From Bacillota bacterium (GTDB lineage Bacteria; Bacillota; Clostridia; Acetivibrionales; DTU013), in contig JAEZMD010000017.1 of the NCBI GenBank assembly GCA_023435745.1, forward strand, positions 1 through 64,000: DNA of 64,000 nucleotides. The letters are read 5' to 3'. Position 1 is the stretch's first letter, and every line of letters starts with the position of its first letter. Below are positions 8,159-17,090 of the stretch, piece by piece. The translations under genes were made by a program, and so were the position numbers. The notes below the pieces were generated by a model. That model searched no databases. It saw only the letters and a program-made list of their open reading frames with translations, and was not told the DNA's origin.

Positions 8159-8416
8159 TTGGAAGAAAGAGCAATGAGGAAGATCAGAACAGGTAAGGTT
8201 GTCAGCGACAAGATGGATAAAACGATTGTTGTTGCTATAGAGACAAGCGTAAAGCACCCATTGTACAAGAAAATTGTCAAAAGAACATATAAGCTGAAGG
8301 CTCATGACGAGAATAATGAATGTGCAATAGGCGATAAGGTAAAGGTAATGGAGACCCGCCCGCTTAGTAAGGATAAAAGGTGGAGACTCGTCGAGATCAT
8401 AGAAAAGGCTCGTTAA
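8159..8416 (+). CDS. rpsQ: 30S ribosomal protein S17
   Basis: S17 is a primary 16S rRNA binding protein with an OB fold. The TTG at 8159, 7 bases behind AAAGGAGG, gives the normal length of 85 residues with the core RTGKVVSDKMDKTIVVAIE. The frame is open to an ATG at 8126, but that would place the ribosome binding site inside the gene. Confidence 0.96.
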   Translation: MEERAMRKIRTGKVVSDKMDKTIVVAIETSVKHPLYKKIVKRTYKLKAHDENNECAIGDKVKVMETRPLSKDKRWRLVEIIEKAR

Positions 8417-8453
8417 TAGACGATTTTCAAAGTAACTGGAAGGAGGTACTGAT

Positions 8454-8822
8454 ATGATCCAGGTTCAGTCTGTAGTAAAATCAGCAGATAATACGGGAGC
8501 CAAGGAAATGATGTGTATCAAGGTTCTTGGCGGCTCCATGAGGAGATATGCAAATATAGGCGATGTAATCGTCGCATCCGTTAAAAGCGCAACACCCGGC
8601 GGAGTTGTTAAAAAGGGTGAGGTTGTCAAATGTGTTATCGTACGTACCAGAAAAGGTGTAAGAAGGCCGGATGGTTCGTATATAAAGTTTGACGAGAATG
8701 CTGCAGTAATAATAAAAGATGATAAAAACCCCAGAGGAACACGTATATTTGGCCCAGTTGCGAGAGAGTTGAGAGACAAGGAATACATGAAGATACTCTC
8801 GCTCGCACCGGAAGTTCTGTAG
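8454..8822 (+). CDS. rplN: 50S ribosomal protein L14
   Basis: L14 sits at the subunit interface and forms bridges B5 and B8. The 122 residues match the family exactly: start MIQVQSVVKSADNTGAKE and conserved RTRKGVRRPDGSYIKFDENA in the middle. GGAGG stands upstream and rplX follows after 16 bases. Confidence 0.98.
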   Translation: MIQVQSVVKSADNTGAKEMMCIKVLGGSMRRYANIGDVIVASVKSATPGGVVKKGEVVKCVIVRTRKGVRRPDGSYIKFDENAAVIIKDDKNPRGTRIFGPVARELRDKEYMKILSLAPEVL

Positions 8823-8838
8823 GAGGAGGTGGCTTAAA

Positions 8839-9186
8839 TTGGCAAACAAAGTGCATGTAAAAACCGGAGATACAGTATATGTACTCTCAGGTAAGGATAA
8901 AGGGAAAAAGGGCAAGGTTCTTGTTGTAAACCCGGATGACATGTCTGTGCTTGTTGAAGGCGTGAACATGAACACGAAGCATAAAAAACCAAGAGGCAGA
9001 TACCAGCAGGGTGGGATCATCCATCAGGAATCACCGATCAGCAGTTCAAAAGTGATGCTGGTATGCGCAAGGTGCAAAGCGCCGACCAAAGTTTCAAAGG
9101 TTGTTCACGAAAACGGTCAGAAGGATCGCGTTTGCAAGAAGTGTGGAGAGGTCGTAGACACACAGAAAGAGTCAAAGGAAGATTAA
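8839..9186 (+). CDS. rplX: 50S ribosomal protein L24 with zinc ribbon
   Basis: L24 is an assembly initiator of the 50S subunit with a KOW motif (DTVYVLSGKDKGKKGKVL) near the N-terminus. The 115-residue product carries two CxxC pairs in its second half (CARC, CKKC), so a zinc site is likely. Translation starts at TTG (8839) behind AGGAGGAGG. Confidence 0.97.
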   Translation: MANKVHVKTGDTVYVLSGKDKGKKGKVLVVNPDDMSVLVEGVNMNTKHKKPRGRYQQGGIIHQESPISSSKVMLVCARCKAPTKVSKVVHENGQKDRVCKKCGEVVDTQKESKED

Positions 9187-9217
9187 CAAGGGTCTTCTGA
9201 AAGGAGGTTAAGGTCTA

Positions 9218-9757
9218 ATGGCCAGGCTTAAGGACAAATATACACAGGAAGTAAAACCTGCGTTGCAGGCAAAGTTTAAATATTCCAGCGTTATGCAGCT
9301 GCCGAGACTTGAAAAGGTAGTGCTCAACATGGGAGTGGGAGAAGTTAAGGAAAACCCCAAAGCCCTGGATGCGGCTGTGAATGATATGACAATCATAACC
9401 GGACAGAAACCGGTTATAACCAAAGCGAAGAAATCAATCGCGAACTTTAAACTCAGAGAAGGAATGAATATCGGCTGTAAGGTAACGCTACGCGGAGAGA
9501 TGATGTACAACTTCGTCGATAAGCTGTTCAATGCGGCGCTTCCCAGAGTTAGAGACTTCAGAGGGGTTTCCGGCAACGCTTTTGACGGAAGAGGCAATTA
9601 CACTTTAGGTGTAAAGGATCAGCTGATATTTCCGGAAATCGAGTATGATAAGGTAGACAAGGCCAGGGGTATGGATGTCGTATTTGTTACCACTGCCAAA
9701 ACTGACGAAGAAGCAAAAGAGCTTCTGAAGCTTTTGGGAATGCCTTTCAGTCAATAA
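9218..9757 (+). CDS. rplE: 50S ribosomal protein L5
   Basis: L5 binds 5S rRNA and contacts P-site tRNA. The 179-residue length and the conserved GMNIGCKVTLRGEMMYNFVDK and PRVRDFRG segments are standard. AAAGGAGG lies before the ATG. Confidence 0.98.
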   Translation: MARLKDKYTQEVKPALQAKFKYSSVMQLPRLEKVVLNMGVGEVKENPKALDAAVNDMTIITGQKPVITKAKKSIANFKLREGMNIGCKVTLRGEMMYNFVDKLFNAALPRVRDFRGVSGNAFDGRGNYTLGVKDQLIFPEIEYDKVDKARGMDVVFVTTAKTDEEAKELLKLLGMPFSQ

Positions 9758-9784
9758 AAGGAAAGGTATGGAAGGAGGATAAAC

Positions 9785-9970
9785 GTGGCTAAAAAGTCAA
9801 TGATTCTTAAACAACAAAGAAGTCCGAAATTCAGCACCAGGGGCTATAATAGATGCAAAATCTGCGGAAGGCCTCACGCATACATGAGGAAGTTTGGTGT
9901 GTGCCGTTTGTGCTTCAGAGTTCTGGCTTATAAAGGGCAGATTCCTGGCGTAAGAAAAGCCAGCTGGTAA
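9785..9970 (+). CDS. rpsN: 30S ribosomal protein S14, zinc type
   Basis: This is the short, zinc-dependent form of S14 (61 residues, also called rpsZ), typical of Firmicutes. The two pairs CKIC and CRLC are intact. GTG start with GGAGG upstream. The long zinc-free S14 used under zinc shortage is not in the window. Confidence 0.98.
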   Translation: MAKKSMILKQQRSPKFSTRGYNRCKICGRPHAYMRKFGVCRLCFRVLAYKGQIPGVRKASW

Positions 9971-9995
9971 CAAATTTTGGAAGGAGGTTAAACAT

Positions 9996-10394
9996 ATGCA
10001 AATCACAGACGCTATCGCTGACATGTTGACGAGGGTCAGAAATGCCAGTACAGCAAAGCATGAATCCGTTGATATCCCGGCATCCAATATAAAGAAAGAT
10101 ATTGCTCGTATATTGTTGGACGAGGGTTATGTTAAGAATGTCGAGTTTATTGAAGACGATAAGCAGGGGCTTATCAGACTGGCTCTGAAATATACTGCAG
10201 GAAAGCAGAATGTTATTTCCGGAATCAAGAGGATCAGCAAACCCGGACTCAGAGTTTATGCCAACAAGGATGAACTTCCGAAGGTTCTTGGCGGACTCGG
10301 CGTAGCAGTTATTTCTACGTCAAGAGGCGTAATGACAGATAAAAAAGCAAGAGCTGAGGGGATCGGCGGAGAAGTGCTTGCTTTCATTTGGTAA
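9996..10394 (+). CDS. rpsH: 30S ribosomal protein S8
   Basis: S8 is a primary binder of the 16S central domain. The 132 residues begin MQITDAIADMLTRVRNAS and end with the conserved STSRGVMTDKKARAEGIGGE segment. In E. coli it represses the spc operon; no comparable target is evident here. Confidence 0.98.
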   Translation: MQITDAIADMLTRVRNASTAKHESVDIPASNIKKDIARILLDEGYVKNVEFIEDDKQGLIRLALKYTAGKQNVISGIKRISKPGLRVYANKDELPKVLGGLGVAVISTSRGVMTDKKARAEGIGGEVLAFIW

Positions 10395-10466
10395 TTAAAA
10401 TGCTTTATTTAGTATCTGAAAAGGGTTCGAATGAACTCATAATTTAAAGAACGGAGGTGCACATAA

Positions 10467-11012
10467 ATGTCAAGAATAGGTAAAATGCCTATCGAAATAC
10501 CCGCAGGTGTAAACGTTGATATTAAAGGCAGCGCTGTAACCGTAAAAGGGCCAAAAGGCACTTTGACAAAAGTATTGCACAACGATATGATTATAAAAAT
10601 TGAAGGCACACAGATTATTGTATCAAGGCCTTCAGAGGAAAAAATGCACAAAGCTCTTCATGGATTGACAAGGACTCTGGTAAACAACATGGTGGAAGGA
10701 GTCACAAATGGCTTTCAGAAGGCGCTTGATGTGAATGGCGTCGGTTACAGAGCACAGAAGCAGGGCAAGAAACTGATACTGACTCTCGGATATTCACATC
10801 CGGTCGAAATGGAAGAACCTGAGGGGATTACTGTTGATATTCCTGCTCCCAACAAGATCATTGTAAAAGGCTGCGACAAGCAGGAAGTCGGTGAGTTCGC
10901 TGCGAAGATCAGGAAGAAGAGACCGCCTGAGGTTTATAAGGGCAAGGGTATTAAGTATGAAACTGAGGTAATCAGACGCAAGGAAGGCAAAGCAGGCGCT
11001 AAAGCCAAGTAG
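10467..11012 (+). CDS. rplF: 50S ribosomal protein L6
   Basis: L6 is a two-domain protein near the factor-binding site. The 181 residues start MSRIGKMPIEIPAGV and hold the conserved C-terminal AAKIRKKRPPEVYKGKGI. A 72-base spacer separates it from rpsH; ACGGAGGTG precedes the ATG. Confidence 0.98.
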   Translation: MSRIGKMPIEIPAGVNVDIKGSAVTVKGPKGTLTKVLHNDMIIKIEGTQIIVSRPSEEKMHKALHGLTRTLVNNMVEGVTNGFQKALDVNGVGYRAQKQGKKLILTLGYSHPVEMEEPEGITVDIPAPNKIIVKGCDKQEVGEFAAKIRKKRPPEVYKGKGIKYETEVIRRKEGKAGAKAK

Positions 11013-11029
11013 GAGGGAGCTGAGAAGAA

Positions 11030-11398
11030 ATGATAAACAAGCCGAACAAAAACGAAATCAGGCTGAGGAAACATGACAGGGTCCGCAAAAAAATAGTCGG
11101 AACGTCTGAGCGTCCAAGGCTCAATGTTTTCAGAAGCTTAAAGAATATATATGTGCAGATCATCGATGACACAACCGGTCAGACACTTGTTTCAGCCTCG
11201 ACGCTTGACGAAGCCCTTAAGGGCAAGCTTGCATATGGCGGCAATAAAAGTGCGGCCAGGGAAGTCGGCAAGCTGATCGGTGAAAAGGCTATTGATAAGG
11301 GTATCAAGCTGGTCGTATTTGACAGAGGCGGTTACCTGTATCATGGTAGAATAAAGGATCTCGCAGAGGGTGCAAGAGAAGCCGGACTTGAATTCTAA
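11030..11398 (+). CDS. rplR: 50S ribosomal protein L18
   Basis: L18 carries 5S rRNA into the 50S subunit together with L5. The 122 residues have the basic N-terminus and the standard ending (FDRGGYLYHGRIKDLAEGAR). AGGAGGG precedes the ATG and the gene follows rplF after 17 bases. Confidence 0.98.
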   Translation: MINKPNKNEIRLRKHDRVRKKIVGTSERPRLNVFRSLKNIYVQIIDDTTGQTLVSASTLDEALKGKLAYGGNKSAAREVGKLIGEKAIDKGIKLVVFDRGGYLYHGRIKDLAEGAREAGLEF

Positions 11399-11455
11399 GG
11401 CGGATGTATTTGGAGAGACGAAAAGGAACCAGATTTGAATGAGGAGGGATGGAGT

Positions 11456-11956
11456 TTGCAGCGTATTGATGCTGGAACATTAGATCTTAAAGAAAAGGTC
11501 GTTAAGATAGGACGTGTTACCAAAGTTGTTAAGGGCGGCAGAAATTTCCGTTTCAGTGCTCTGGTGGTCGTTGGAGATGAAAACGGCTATATCGGAAGCG
11601 GAATAGGAAAAGCAGCTGAAATACCCGACGCTATCAGAAAGGGAATAGATGATGCAAAGAAGAACCTGATGAAGGTGCCTCTTGTTGAAACAACGATCCC
11701 ACATGAAGCAATCGGACAGTATGGCGCAGGAAGAGTTCTTCTGAAGCCGGCCGGCCCTGGTACCGGCGTTATCGCAGGCGGCCCTGTCAGAGCGGTTCTG
11801 GAATTGGCCGGCGTACGTGATATCAGGACGAAGTCACTGGGGTCAAACAACCCGATCAACATGGTAAACGCTACGGTCCAGGCATTGTCACAGCTCAAAA
11901 CAGTTGAGGACGTTGCCAGGCTTCGTGGAAAAACCGCAGAAGAAATAATGGGTTAG
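11456..11956 (+). CDS. rpsE: 30S ribosomal protein S5
   Basis: S5 acts in the decoding and mRNA entry region of the 30S subunit. The TTG at 11456, 6 bases behind AGGAGGGA, gives the family-typical 166 residues with the segment KVVKGGRNFRFSALVVVGD. An upstream in-frame TTG at 11435 would put the ribosome binding site inside the gene. Confidence 0.97.
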   Translation: MQRIDAGTLDLKEKVVKIGRVTKVVKGGRNFRFSALVVVGDENGYIGSGIGKAAEIPDAIRKGIDDAKKNLMKVPLVETTIPHEAIGQYGAGRVLLKPAGPGTGVIAGGPVRAVLELAGVRDIRTKSLGSNNPINMVNATVQALSQLKTVEDVARLRGKTAEEIMG

Positions 11957-11968
11957 GAGGATACTACT

Positions 11969-12148
11969 GTGGCAAAGCTGAAAATAAAACTGATCAGAAG
12001 CACAAACAAGAGCCTGCGGAATCATAAGGCTACTGTGGCAGCTCTTGGTTTAAAGAAAATAGGCAGTACGGTGGAACAGCAGGACACTCCTCAAATCAGA
12101 GGAATGATAAAAACGGTATCGCACCTGGTATCCGTAGAAGAAATATAA
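11969..12148 (+). CDS. rpmD: 50S ribosomal protein L30
   Basis: This 59-residue gene lies between rpsE and rplO, its usual place. The translation starts MAKLKIKLIRSTNKSLRNHK and contains HKATVAALGLKKIGST and DTPQIRGMI, the core of the L30 fold. GTG start with AGGAGG 8 bases upstream. Confidence 0.97.
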   Translation: MAKLKIKLIRSTNKSLRNHKATVAALGLKKIGSTVEQQDTPQIRGMIKTVSHLVSVEEI

Positions 12149-12162
12149 GGGAGGTGTAGAAG

Positions 12163-12606
12163 GTGAAACTACATGAATTGCAGCCTGTACCGGGCGCCAA
12201 AAAAGCTCCGACCAGAAAAGGCAGAGGTCCGGGTTCGGGCAACGGCAAGACCGGCGGCCATGGACACAAGGGCCAGAATGCAAGAGCTGGCGGCGGTGTA
12301 AGGCCAGGCTTCGAAGGCGGTCAGATGCCTCTTTATAGAAGGGTACCCAAGAGAGGTTTCAATAATAAGGATTTTGCGAAGGTTTATGCAGAAATCAATG
12401 TGTCAACCTTGAATATGTTCGAGGACGGTACGGTAGTAAATGGTGAATTGCTGAAGGCAAACGGCGTTACAAAGAAGCTATATGACGGAGTATCAGTACT
12501 GGGAAATGGAGAACTTACAAGAAAGCTCACTGTCCAAGCCGCAAGATTCACCAAGACAGCTTCTGAAAAGATTGAGGCTGCGGGAGGAAAGGTAGAGGTG
12601 GTATAG
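12163..12606 (+). CDS. rplO: 50S ribosomal protein L15
   Basis: L15 is a late 50S assembly protein. The 147 residues begin MKLHELQPVPGAKK and contain the Gly-rich basic arm GRGPGSGNGKTGGHGHKGQ. GTG start behind GGGAGGTG. It ends one base before secY, so translation is probably coupled. Confidence 0.98.
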   Translation: MKLHELQPVPGAKKAPTRKGRGPGSGNGKTGGHGHKGQNARAGGGVRPGFEGGQMPLYRRVPKRGFNNKDFAKVYAEINVSTLNMFEDGTVVNGELLKANGVTKKLYDGVSVLGNGELTRKLTVQAARFTKTASEKIEAAGGKVEVV

Positions 12607-12607
12607 A

Positions 12608-13906
12608 ATGGGCGGAATGTTAGATACTCTGCGTAATGCATGGAAAATACCTGATTTACGTAAAAGGATCCTATTCACTATCGCAATGCTGATTGTTTAT
12701 AGATTGGGTTCCTTTATACCGAATCCGGGCGTTGATCCTGTGAAGTTCTCAGAAATCCTTACTTCAGCCGGATCACTCGGCGGTTTTCTGGATATTGTTT
12801 CGGGCGGCGCGTTTAAGCTGGCATCAATATTTGCCATGAGTATTACACCATACGTCAATTCATCGATCATTATACAACTTCTGACCGTTGCCATCCCTGC
12901 GCTTGAAAGACTGCAGAAGGAAGGCGATGAGGGCAGAAAGGTGATACAGCAGTATGTCAGGTATGGAACTGTTATACTTGGCATGATTCAGTCTGTTGCC
13001 CTGTATATCACCCTTCAGTCAAGCGGTGGTGTTATTGACAATGGAAGCGTATGGAGCTTTATGACAATTACTTTATCGTTCACTGCAGGTACGGCATTCC
13101 TGATGTGGCTTGGCGAGCAGATCACGGAGTATGGTATAGGAAACGGTATTTCAATGATCATTTTTGCGGGTATTGTTTCGAGAGGCCCCTCCGGTGTGCA
13201 GGGACTTATAGCCAACTATGAACTCGGCAACTTCGGTTCCGGAGTTCTGGGTATTCTGGCGATCATCGGCATACTGGTGATGTTCGTAGTGGTCATAGCC
13301 GGTGTTATCTGGGTACAGGAAGCTGAGAGAAGGATCCCGATCCAGTATGCAAAACGTGTTGTAGGCAGAAAAATGTATGGCGGACAGAGCACGCATCTGC
13401 CAATCAAGGTCAACCTCGCCGGCGTTATTCCGATCATTTTTGCAATGTCCATTATGATGTTCCCCTCAACGATAGTCACGATGTTCTTTGCAAATTCGGA
13501 TAACTGGTTCGTTAGATTATTCAAGGAGCCTCAACAGAATGCATTATATGTTATCATATATGCACTGCTGATTTTATTCTTCACCTTCTTCTATTCGGTT
13601 ATGCAGTTCAATCCGATAGAGATCGCAAACAATATGAAGAAAAACGGCGGGTTCATTCCCGGATACAGACCAGGAAAGGCTACATCGGACTATATCACCA
13701 AGGTATTGAACAGGATTACGTGGTTCGGCGGATTTTTCCTTGCCATCATCACCATTGCTCCAATCATACTTGGCAATATAACAAAGATTCCCGGGATCTG
13801 GTTCGGAGGTACGGCAGTATTGATTCTTGTCGGTGTTGCGCTCGATACGGTAAAAGCAATTGAGTCGCAGATGCTGATGAGGCATTATAAGGGATTTTTA
13901 GAATAA
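12608..13906 (+). CDS. secY: Protein translocase channel subunit SecY
   Basis: SecY is the pore of the Sec translocon. The 432-residue protein has about ten transmembrane segments and the family segments GGAFKLASIFAMSITPY near residue 70 and ERRIPIQYAKR near 240. Location between rplO and adk is the normal Firmicute arrangement. Confidence 0.98.
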   Translation: MGGMLDTLRNAWKIPDLRKRILFTIAMLIVYRLGSFIPNPGVDPVKFSEILTSAGSLGGFLDIVSGGAFKLASIFAMSITPYVNSSIIIQLLTVAIPALERLQKEGDEGRKVIQQYVRYGTVILGMIQSVALYITLQSSGGVIDNGSVWSFMTITLSFTAGTAFLMWLGEQITEYGIGNGISMIIFAGIVSRGPSGVQGLIANYELGNFGSGVLGILAIIGILVMFVVVIAGVIWVQEAERRIPIQYAKRVVGRKMYGGQSTHLPIKVNLAGVIPIIFAMSIMMFPSTIVTMFFANSDNWFVRLFKEPQQNALYVIIYALLILFFTFFYSVMQFNPIEIANNMKKNGGFIPGYRPGKATSDYITKVLNRITWFGGFFLAIITIAPIILGNITKIPGIWFGGTAVLILVGVALDTVKAIESQMLMRHYKGFLE

Positions 13907-13931
13907 TGATCGCAGTACAAGGGAGAAAATG

Positions 13932-14582
13932 ATGAAGCTTGTTATTTTGGGCGCACCGGGTGCAGGTAAAGGAACACAAGCGGTTATCCTTTCAGAGAAA
14001 CTGAAGATCCCGCACATATCGACCGGTGATATATTCAGAAGCAATATTAGAACGGGAACTCCTTTGGGGAAACTGGCGAAGCAATATATCGACAATGGTG
14101 ATCTTGTTCCCGATGAGGTCACCATAGGCATTGTAAAGGATAGACTTCAACAGGAGGATTGCAGGAACGGATTCATCCTTGATGGCTTTCCACGTACCAT
14201 ACATCAGGCGGAGAGCCTGGACAGCATCCTGTCGGAAATGGGAACGGCAATTGATCATGTCCTTGATATATGTGTTGAGGATGAGATTATCATCAGAAGA
14301 CTTTCAGGCAGAAGGATATGTCCTGAATGTAATATGAACTACCATATGAATTCCGATGAATCTGCGCGGACTGGCATCTGCGGCAGATGCGGTGCAAAGC
14401 TTGTCCAGAGGGAGGATGACCGCGAAGAGACGGTTAAAAACCGCTTGCAGACATATCATAACCAGACGGAGCCGTTAATAGGTTATTACAAGGAAAAGGG
14501 CATCCTGCGGGAGGTTTCGGGCCGGAACAGAATTACTGATACAACGGTTGATGTTTATAGAGTGTTAGGGATGAAAGAATGA
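13932..14582 (+). CDS. adk: Adenylate kinase, zinc LID type
   Basis: Adk interconverts ATP, ADP and AMP. The 216-residue protein has the P-loop GAPGAGKGTQ at its start, the DGFPRT segment near residue 84 and a Gram-positive LID domain with two cysteine pairs (CPEC, CGRC) that bind zinc. Two ATGs stand side by side; the second, at 13932, is the better distance from GGGAG. The stop overlaps map by 4 bases. Confidence 0.97.
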   Translation: MKLVILGAPGAGKGTQAVILSEKLKIPHISTGDIFRSNIRTGTPLGKLAKQYIDNGDLVPDEVTIGIVKDRLQQEDCRNGFILDGFPRTIHQAESLDSILSEMGTAIDHVLDICVEDEIIIRRLSGRRICPECNMNYHMNSDESARTGICGRCGAKLVQREDDREETVKNRLQTYHNQTEPLIGYYKEKGILREVSGRNRITDTTVDVYRVLGMKE

Positions 14583-15361
14583 TTTCTATTAAATCAAGAT
14601 CTGAGCTGGAATTGATGAGCAGGGTCGGCGAAATTGTGGCGACTGCACTCAAGCTGGTGGAGGAAGCTGTTAAGCCCGGTGTTACGACATTGGAGCTGGA
14701 TCGGATAGCAGAGAAGTATATACTCAGTCAGAAAGCGATACCACTTTTCAAAGGAGTGCCGTGTTCTGTCAGAGGAGGGATAGATTTCCCGGGAACTATC
14801 TGCGCATCGGTCAATGACGAGGTTATACATGGAATACCGGGTTTAAGAGAGTTAAAAGATGGAGATATTATAAGCATTGATATGGGAGCCAGCTGTGAAG
14901 GGTTTTGCGGCGATGCGGCAAGGACTTTCCCGGTAGGGAATGTTTCGCCGGAAGCGCAAAAGCTGATACAGGTGACCCGACAAAGTTTTTTTGAAGGAAT
15001 AAAATATGCAAAAAAAGGAAATCGTATAGTAGATATCTCCAGAGCAATACAGCAATACGCAGAAAAGAACGAATTCTCGGTGGTCCGGGAGTATGTCGGA
15101 CACGGGATTGGTAAAGAATTATGGGAACCTCCTCAGATACCAAACTACGCTACCCGCGAGAGGGGGCCGAGGCTTGAGCCGGGAATGACATTGGCAATCG
15201 AACCCATGATAAACCAGGGTGCTTATAATATAAGGATACTCCGTGATAAATGGACTGTAGTTACAGCGGACGGAAAATATTCCGCACATTATGAAAACAC
15301 AATTGCTGTGACGGAGGATGAGCCGTATATCATGACAAAGCTCAGGGGTGAGATTATTTGA
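14579..15361 (+). CDS. map: Methionine aminopeptidase, type I
   Basis: Map removes the initiator methionine. The 260-residue protein shows the five metal ligands: Asp in SIDMGAS, Asp in CGDAART, His in GHGIGKELWE, Glu in AIEPMIN and Glu in HYENTI. It overlaps adk by ATGA and the following KOW gene by 4 bases, so the trio is translationally coupled. Confidence 0.97.
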   Translation: MISIKSRSELELMSRVGEIVATALKLVEEAVKPGVTTLELDRIAEKYILSQKAIPLFKGVPCSVRGGIDFPGTICASVNDEVIHGIPGLRELKDGDIISIDMGASCEGFCGDAARTFPVGNVSPEAQKLIQVTRQSFFEGIKYAKKGNRIVDISRAIQQYAEKNEFSVVREYVGHGIGKELWEPPQIPNYATRERGPRLEPGMTLAIEPMINQGAYNIRILRDKWTVVTADGKYSAHYENTIAVTEDEPYIMTKLRGEII

Positions 15362-15621
15362 ATGCAGTTTTAGGCCAGATTGTTATTTCCAGGGCCGGAA
15401 GAGATGCCGGAAAGAGATTTGTTGTAGTGAAAGTGATCGATGATTCCTTCGTGGAAATTTCCGACGGTGATCTTCGGAAGATGGAAAAACCAAAAAGGAA
15501 GAAAATCAAGCATTTGAAATGCACAGACGAGAAGGCGGAAATCCTTGCGGAAAAGCTGAAGAACAGCGGCAGGATAACAAATGCTGAAATAAGGAAAGCA
15601 CTGGCGGGTCCGGATAGTTGA
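15358..15621 (+). CDS. KOW-domain RNA-binding protein (L14e-like)
   Basis: This 87-residue protein is the small KOW-type protein often found between map and infA in Clostridia. It resembles the eukaryotic/archaeal L14e/L27e N-terminus: GQIVISRAGRDAGKRFVVVK. A basic tract (KPKRKKIK) stands in the middle. RNA binding is inferred from the fold and place; the precise role is unknown. TTG start overlapping the map stop. Confidence 0.88.
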   Translation: MNAVLGQIVISRAGRDAGKRFVVVKVIDDSFVEISDGDLRKMEKPKRKKIKHLKCTDEKAEILAEKLKNSGRITNAEIRKALAGPDS

Positions 15622-15638
15622 TAAGGAGGTTTTGAAGT

Positions 15639-15857
15639 TTGGCAAAGGACGATGTAATTGAGGTTGAAGGCAAGATCATTGAGGCATTACCCAACGCAAT
15701 GTTTCAAGTGGAGCTTGAAAACGGGCATAAAGTACTTGCCCATATATCAGGCAAGCTGAGAATGAATTTTATCAGGATTTTACCGGGGGACAAGGTAACA
15801 TTGGAATTGTCTCCGTATGATCTGACCCGCGGAAGAATAACCTGGAGAGCAAAATAG
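15639..15857 (+). CDS. infA: Translation initiation factor IF-1
   Basis: IF-1 occupies the A site during initiation. The 72 residues are standard: MAKDDVIEVEGKIIEALPN, KVLAHISGKLRMNFIRILPGD, and the C-terminal YDLTRGRITWR. TTG start with AAGGAGG upstream. Confidence 0.98.
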   Translation: MAKDDVIEVEGKIIEALPNAMFQVELENGHKVLAHISGKLRMNFIRILPGDKVTLELSPYDLTRGRITWRAK

Positions 15858-15905
15858 AGTCCGGATGTGGGTTTGTAAAAGAATAAACGAGTGGGAGGGT
15901 TTAAA

Positions 15906-16019
15906 ATGAAAGTAAAACCGTCTGTAAAAGCAATGTGCGAGAAGTGCAAGATAATAAAAAGAAAAGGGAAAATAATGGTGATTTGTGAAAATCCAAAGCA
16001 CAAACAAAAGCAGGGATAA
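15906..16019 (+). CDS. rpmJ: 50S ribosomal protein L36
   Basis: The 37-residue translation MKVKPSVKAMCEKCKIIKRK... is a canonical zinc-containing L36 (CEKC, then C and H in ICENPKH). GGGAGGG stands before the ATG. It closes the spc part; a promoter follows. Confidence 0.97.
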   Translation: MKVKPSVKAMCEKCKIIKRKGKIMVICENPKHKQKQG

Positions 16020-16060
16020 AATCCAAAGGATAATTGGTAATTGAAATCCGTGAAACAAGC

Positions 16061-16089
16061 TTGTAATCTGCTAAGGTATGTGATATAAT
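16061..16089 (+). promoter_or_regulatory. Internal promoter before rpsM
   Basis: TTGTAA (16061-16066), a 17-bp spacer and TATAAT (16084-16089) with an upstream TG (TGATATAAT) form a strong promoter. The spacer between rpmJ and rpsM is 252 bases, so the alpha-operon genes can be transcribed separately from here. Confidence 0.8.
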
Positions 16090-16271
16090 CTTAGCTTGAT
16101 TTGCTGTCAATTATCAATTTTCCTTCCCAGATTTGAATTGACCACTCTGGAGCGGCTGCATGTAAGGGATGACCAAACATGATCCGGGTGTTAATTATAA
16201 AAAGGAATGAAAGCAAAGCATATTTTCAGGTTGTATAACGGTTAGGAATTTATTTGGAGGTGTTTGACAAG

Positions 16272-16649
16272 ATGGCACGTATTGCCGGAGTAGACCTGCC
16301 CAGAGAAAAACGGGTAGAAATTGGGTTGACTTACATCTTTGGCCTTGGAAGATCCAAAGCCAATGAGATTTTGAAGAAGACTGCTATAAACCCCGACACA
16401 AGGGTCAGAGATCTGACAGATGACGAGGTCAGCAGACTCAGAGAAATCATAGACAAAGAGTATAAGGTTGAAGGTGACCTCAGGAGAGAGGTTTCTCTCA
16501 ATATCAAGAGGTTGATTGAAATAGGCTGCTACAGAGGCAGGAGGCATAGGCAGGGTTTGCCGGTCAGAGGCCAGAAGACCAAAACCAATGCCAGGACAAG
16601 AAAAGGTCCTAAGAAGACTGTTGGTGTTCAGAGAAAGAAAACGGTATAA
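16272..16649 (+). CDS. rpsM: 30S ribosomal protein S13
   Basis: S13 lies in the 30S head and contacts the P-site tRNA and the 50S subunit. The 125-residue protein begins MARIAGVDLPREKRVEIG and ends with the basic RGQKTKTNARTRKGPKKT tail. The ATG at 16272, 9 bases behind GGAGGTG, is the normal start; an in-frame TTG at 16254 overlaps the ribosome binding site. Confidence 0.98.
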   Translation: MARIAGVDLPREKRVEIGLTYIFGLGRSKANEILKKTAINPDTRVRDLTDDEVSRLREIIDKEYKVEGDLRREVSLNIKRLIEIGCYRGRRHRQGLPVRGQKTKTNARTRKGPKKTVGVQRKKTV

Positions 16650-16666
16650 AGGAGGTTGAAGATCGG

Positions 16667-17071
16667 ATGGCAACAAAAACTGCCGGAGCTAAAAGAACGA
16701 CCAGGAAAAGAAGGGAACGGAAGAATATTGAACGTGGTGCAGCGCATATTCGTTCAACATTTAACAATACAATCGTAACAATCACAGATACTGCCGGAAA
16801 TGCGCTTTCATGGGCAAGTGCGGGCGGACTGGGCTTCAGGGGATCCAAAAAGAGCACTCCTTTTGCGGCGCAGATGGCTGCAGAAACCGCATCAAAGGCT
16901 GCTATGGAGCATGGTCTCAAGACCGTTGAGGTTTATGTCAAAGGCCCGGGAGCCGGAAGAGAAGCCGCTATCAGGGCTTTACAGGCTGCCGGACTCGATG
17001 TAAGTCTTATCAAGGATGTAACGCCTATTCCGCACAACGGATGCAGGCCACCTAAAAGAAGAAGAGTGTAA
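16667..17071 (+). CDS. rpsK: 30S ribosomal protein S11
   Basis: S11 forms part of the 30S platform near the E site. The 134 residues contain GAAHIRSTFNNTIVTITD and end with the family's PHNGCRPPKRRRV. AAAGGAGG is upstream of the ATG. Confidence 0.98.
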   Translation: MATKTAGAKRTTRKRRERKNIERGAAHIRSTFNNTIVTITDTAGNALSWASAGGLGFRGSKKSTPFAAQMAAETASKAAMEHGLKTVEVYVKGPGAGREAAIRALQAAGLDVSLIKDVTPIPHNGCRPPKRRRV

Positions 17072-17090
17072 TATGGAGGTGTTAGAATAG

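Noticed and set aside
8481..9020. Minus-strand frame of 179 residues across rplN and rplX
   Set aside because: Antisense shadow of two ribosomal protein genes; composition is not protein-like.
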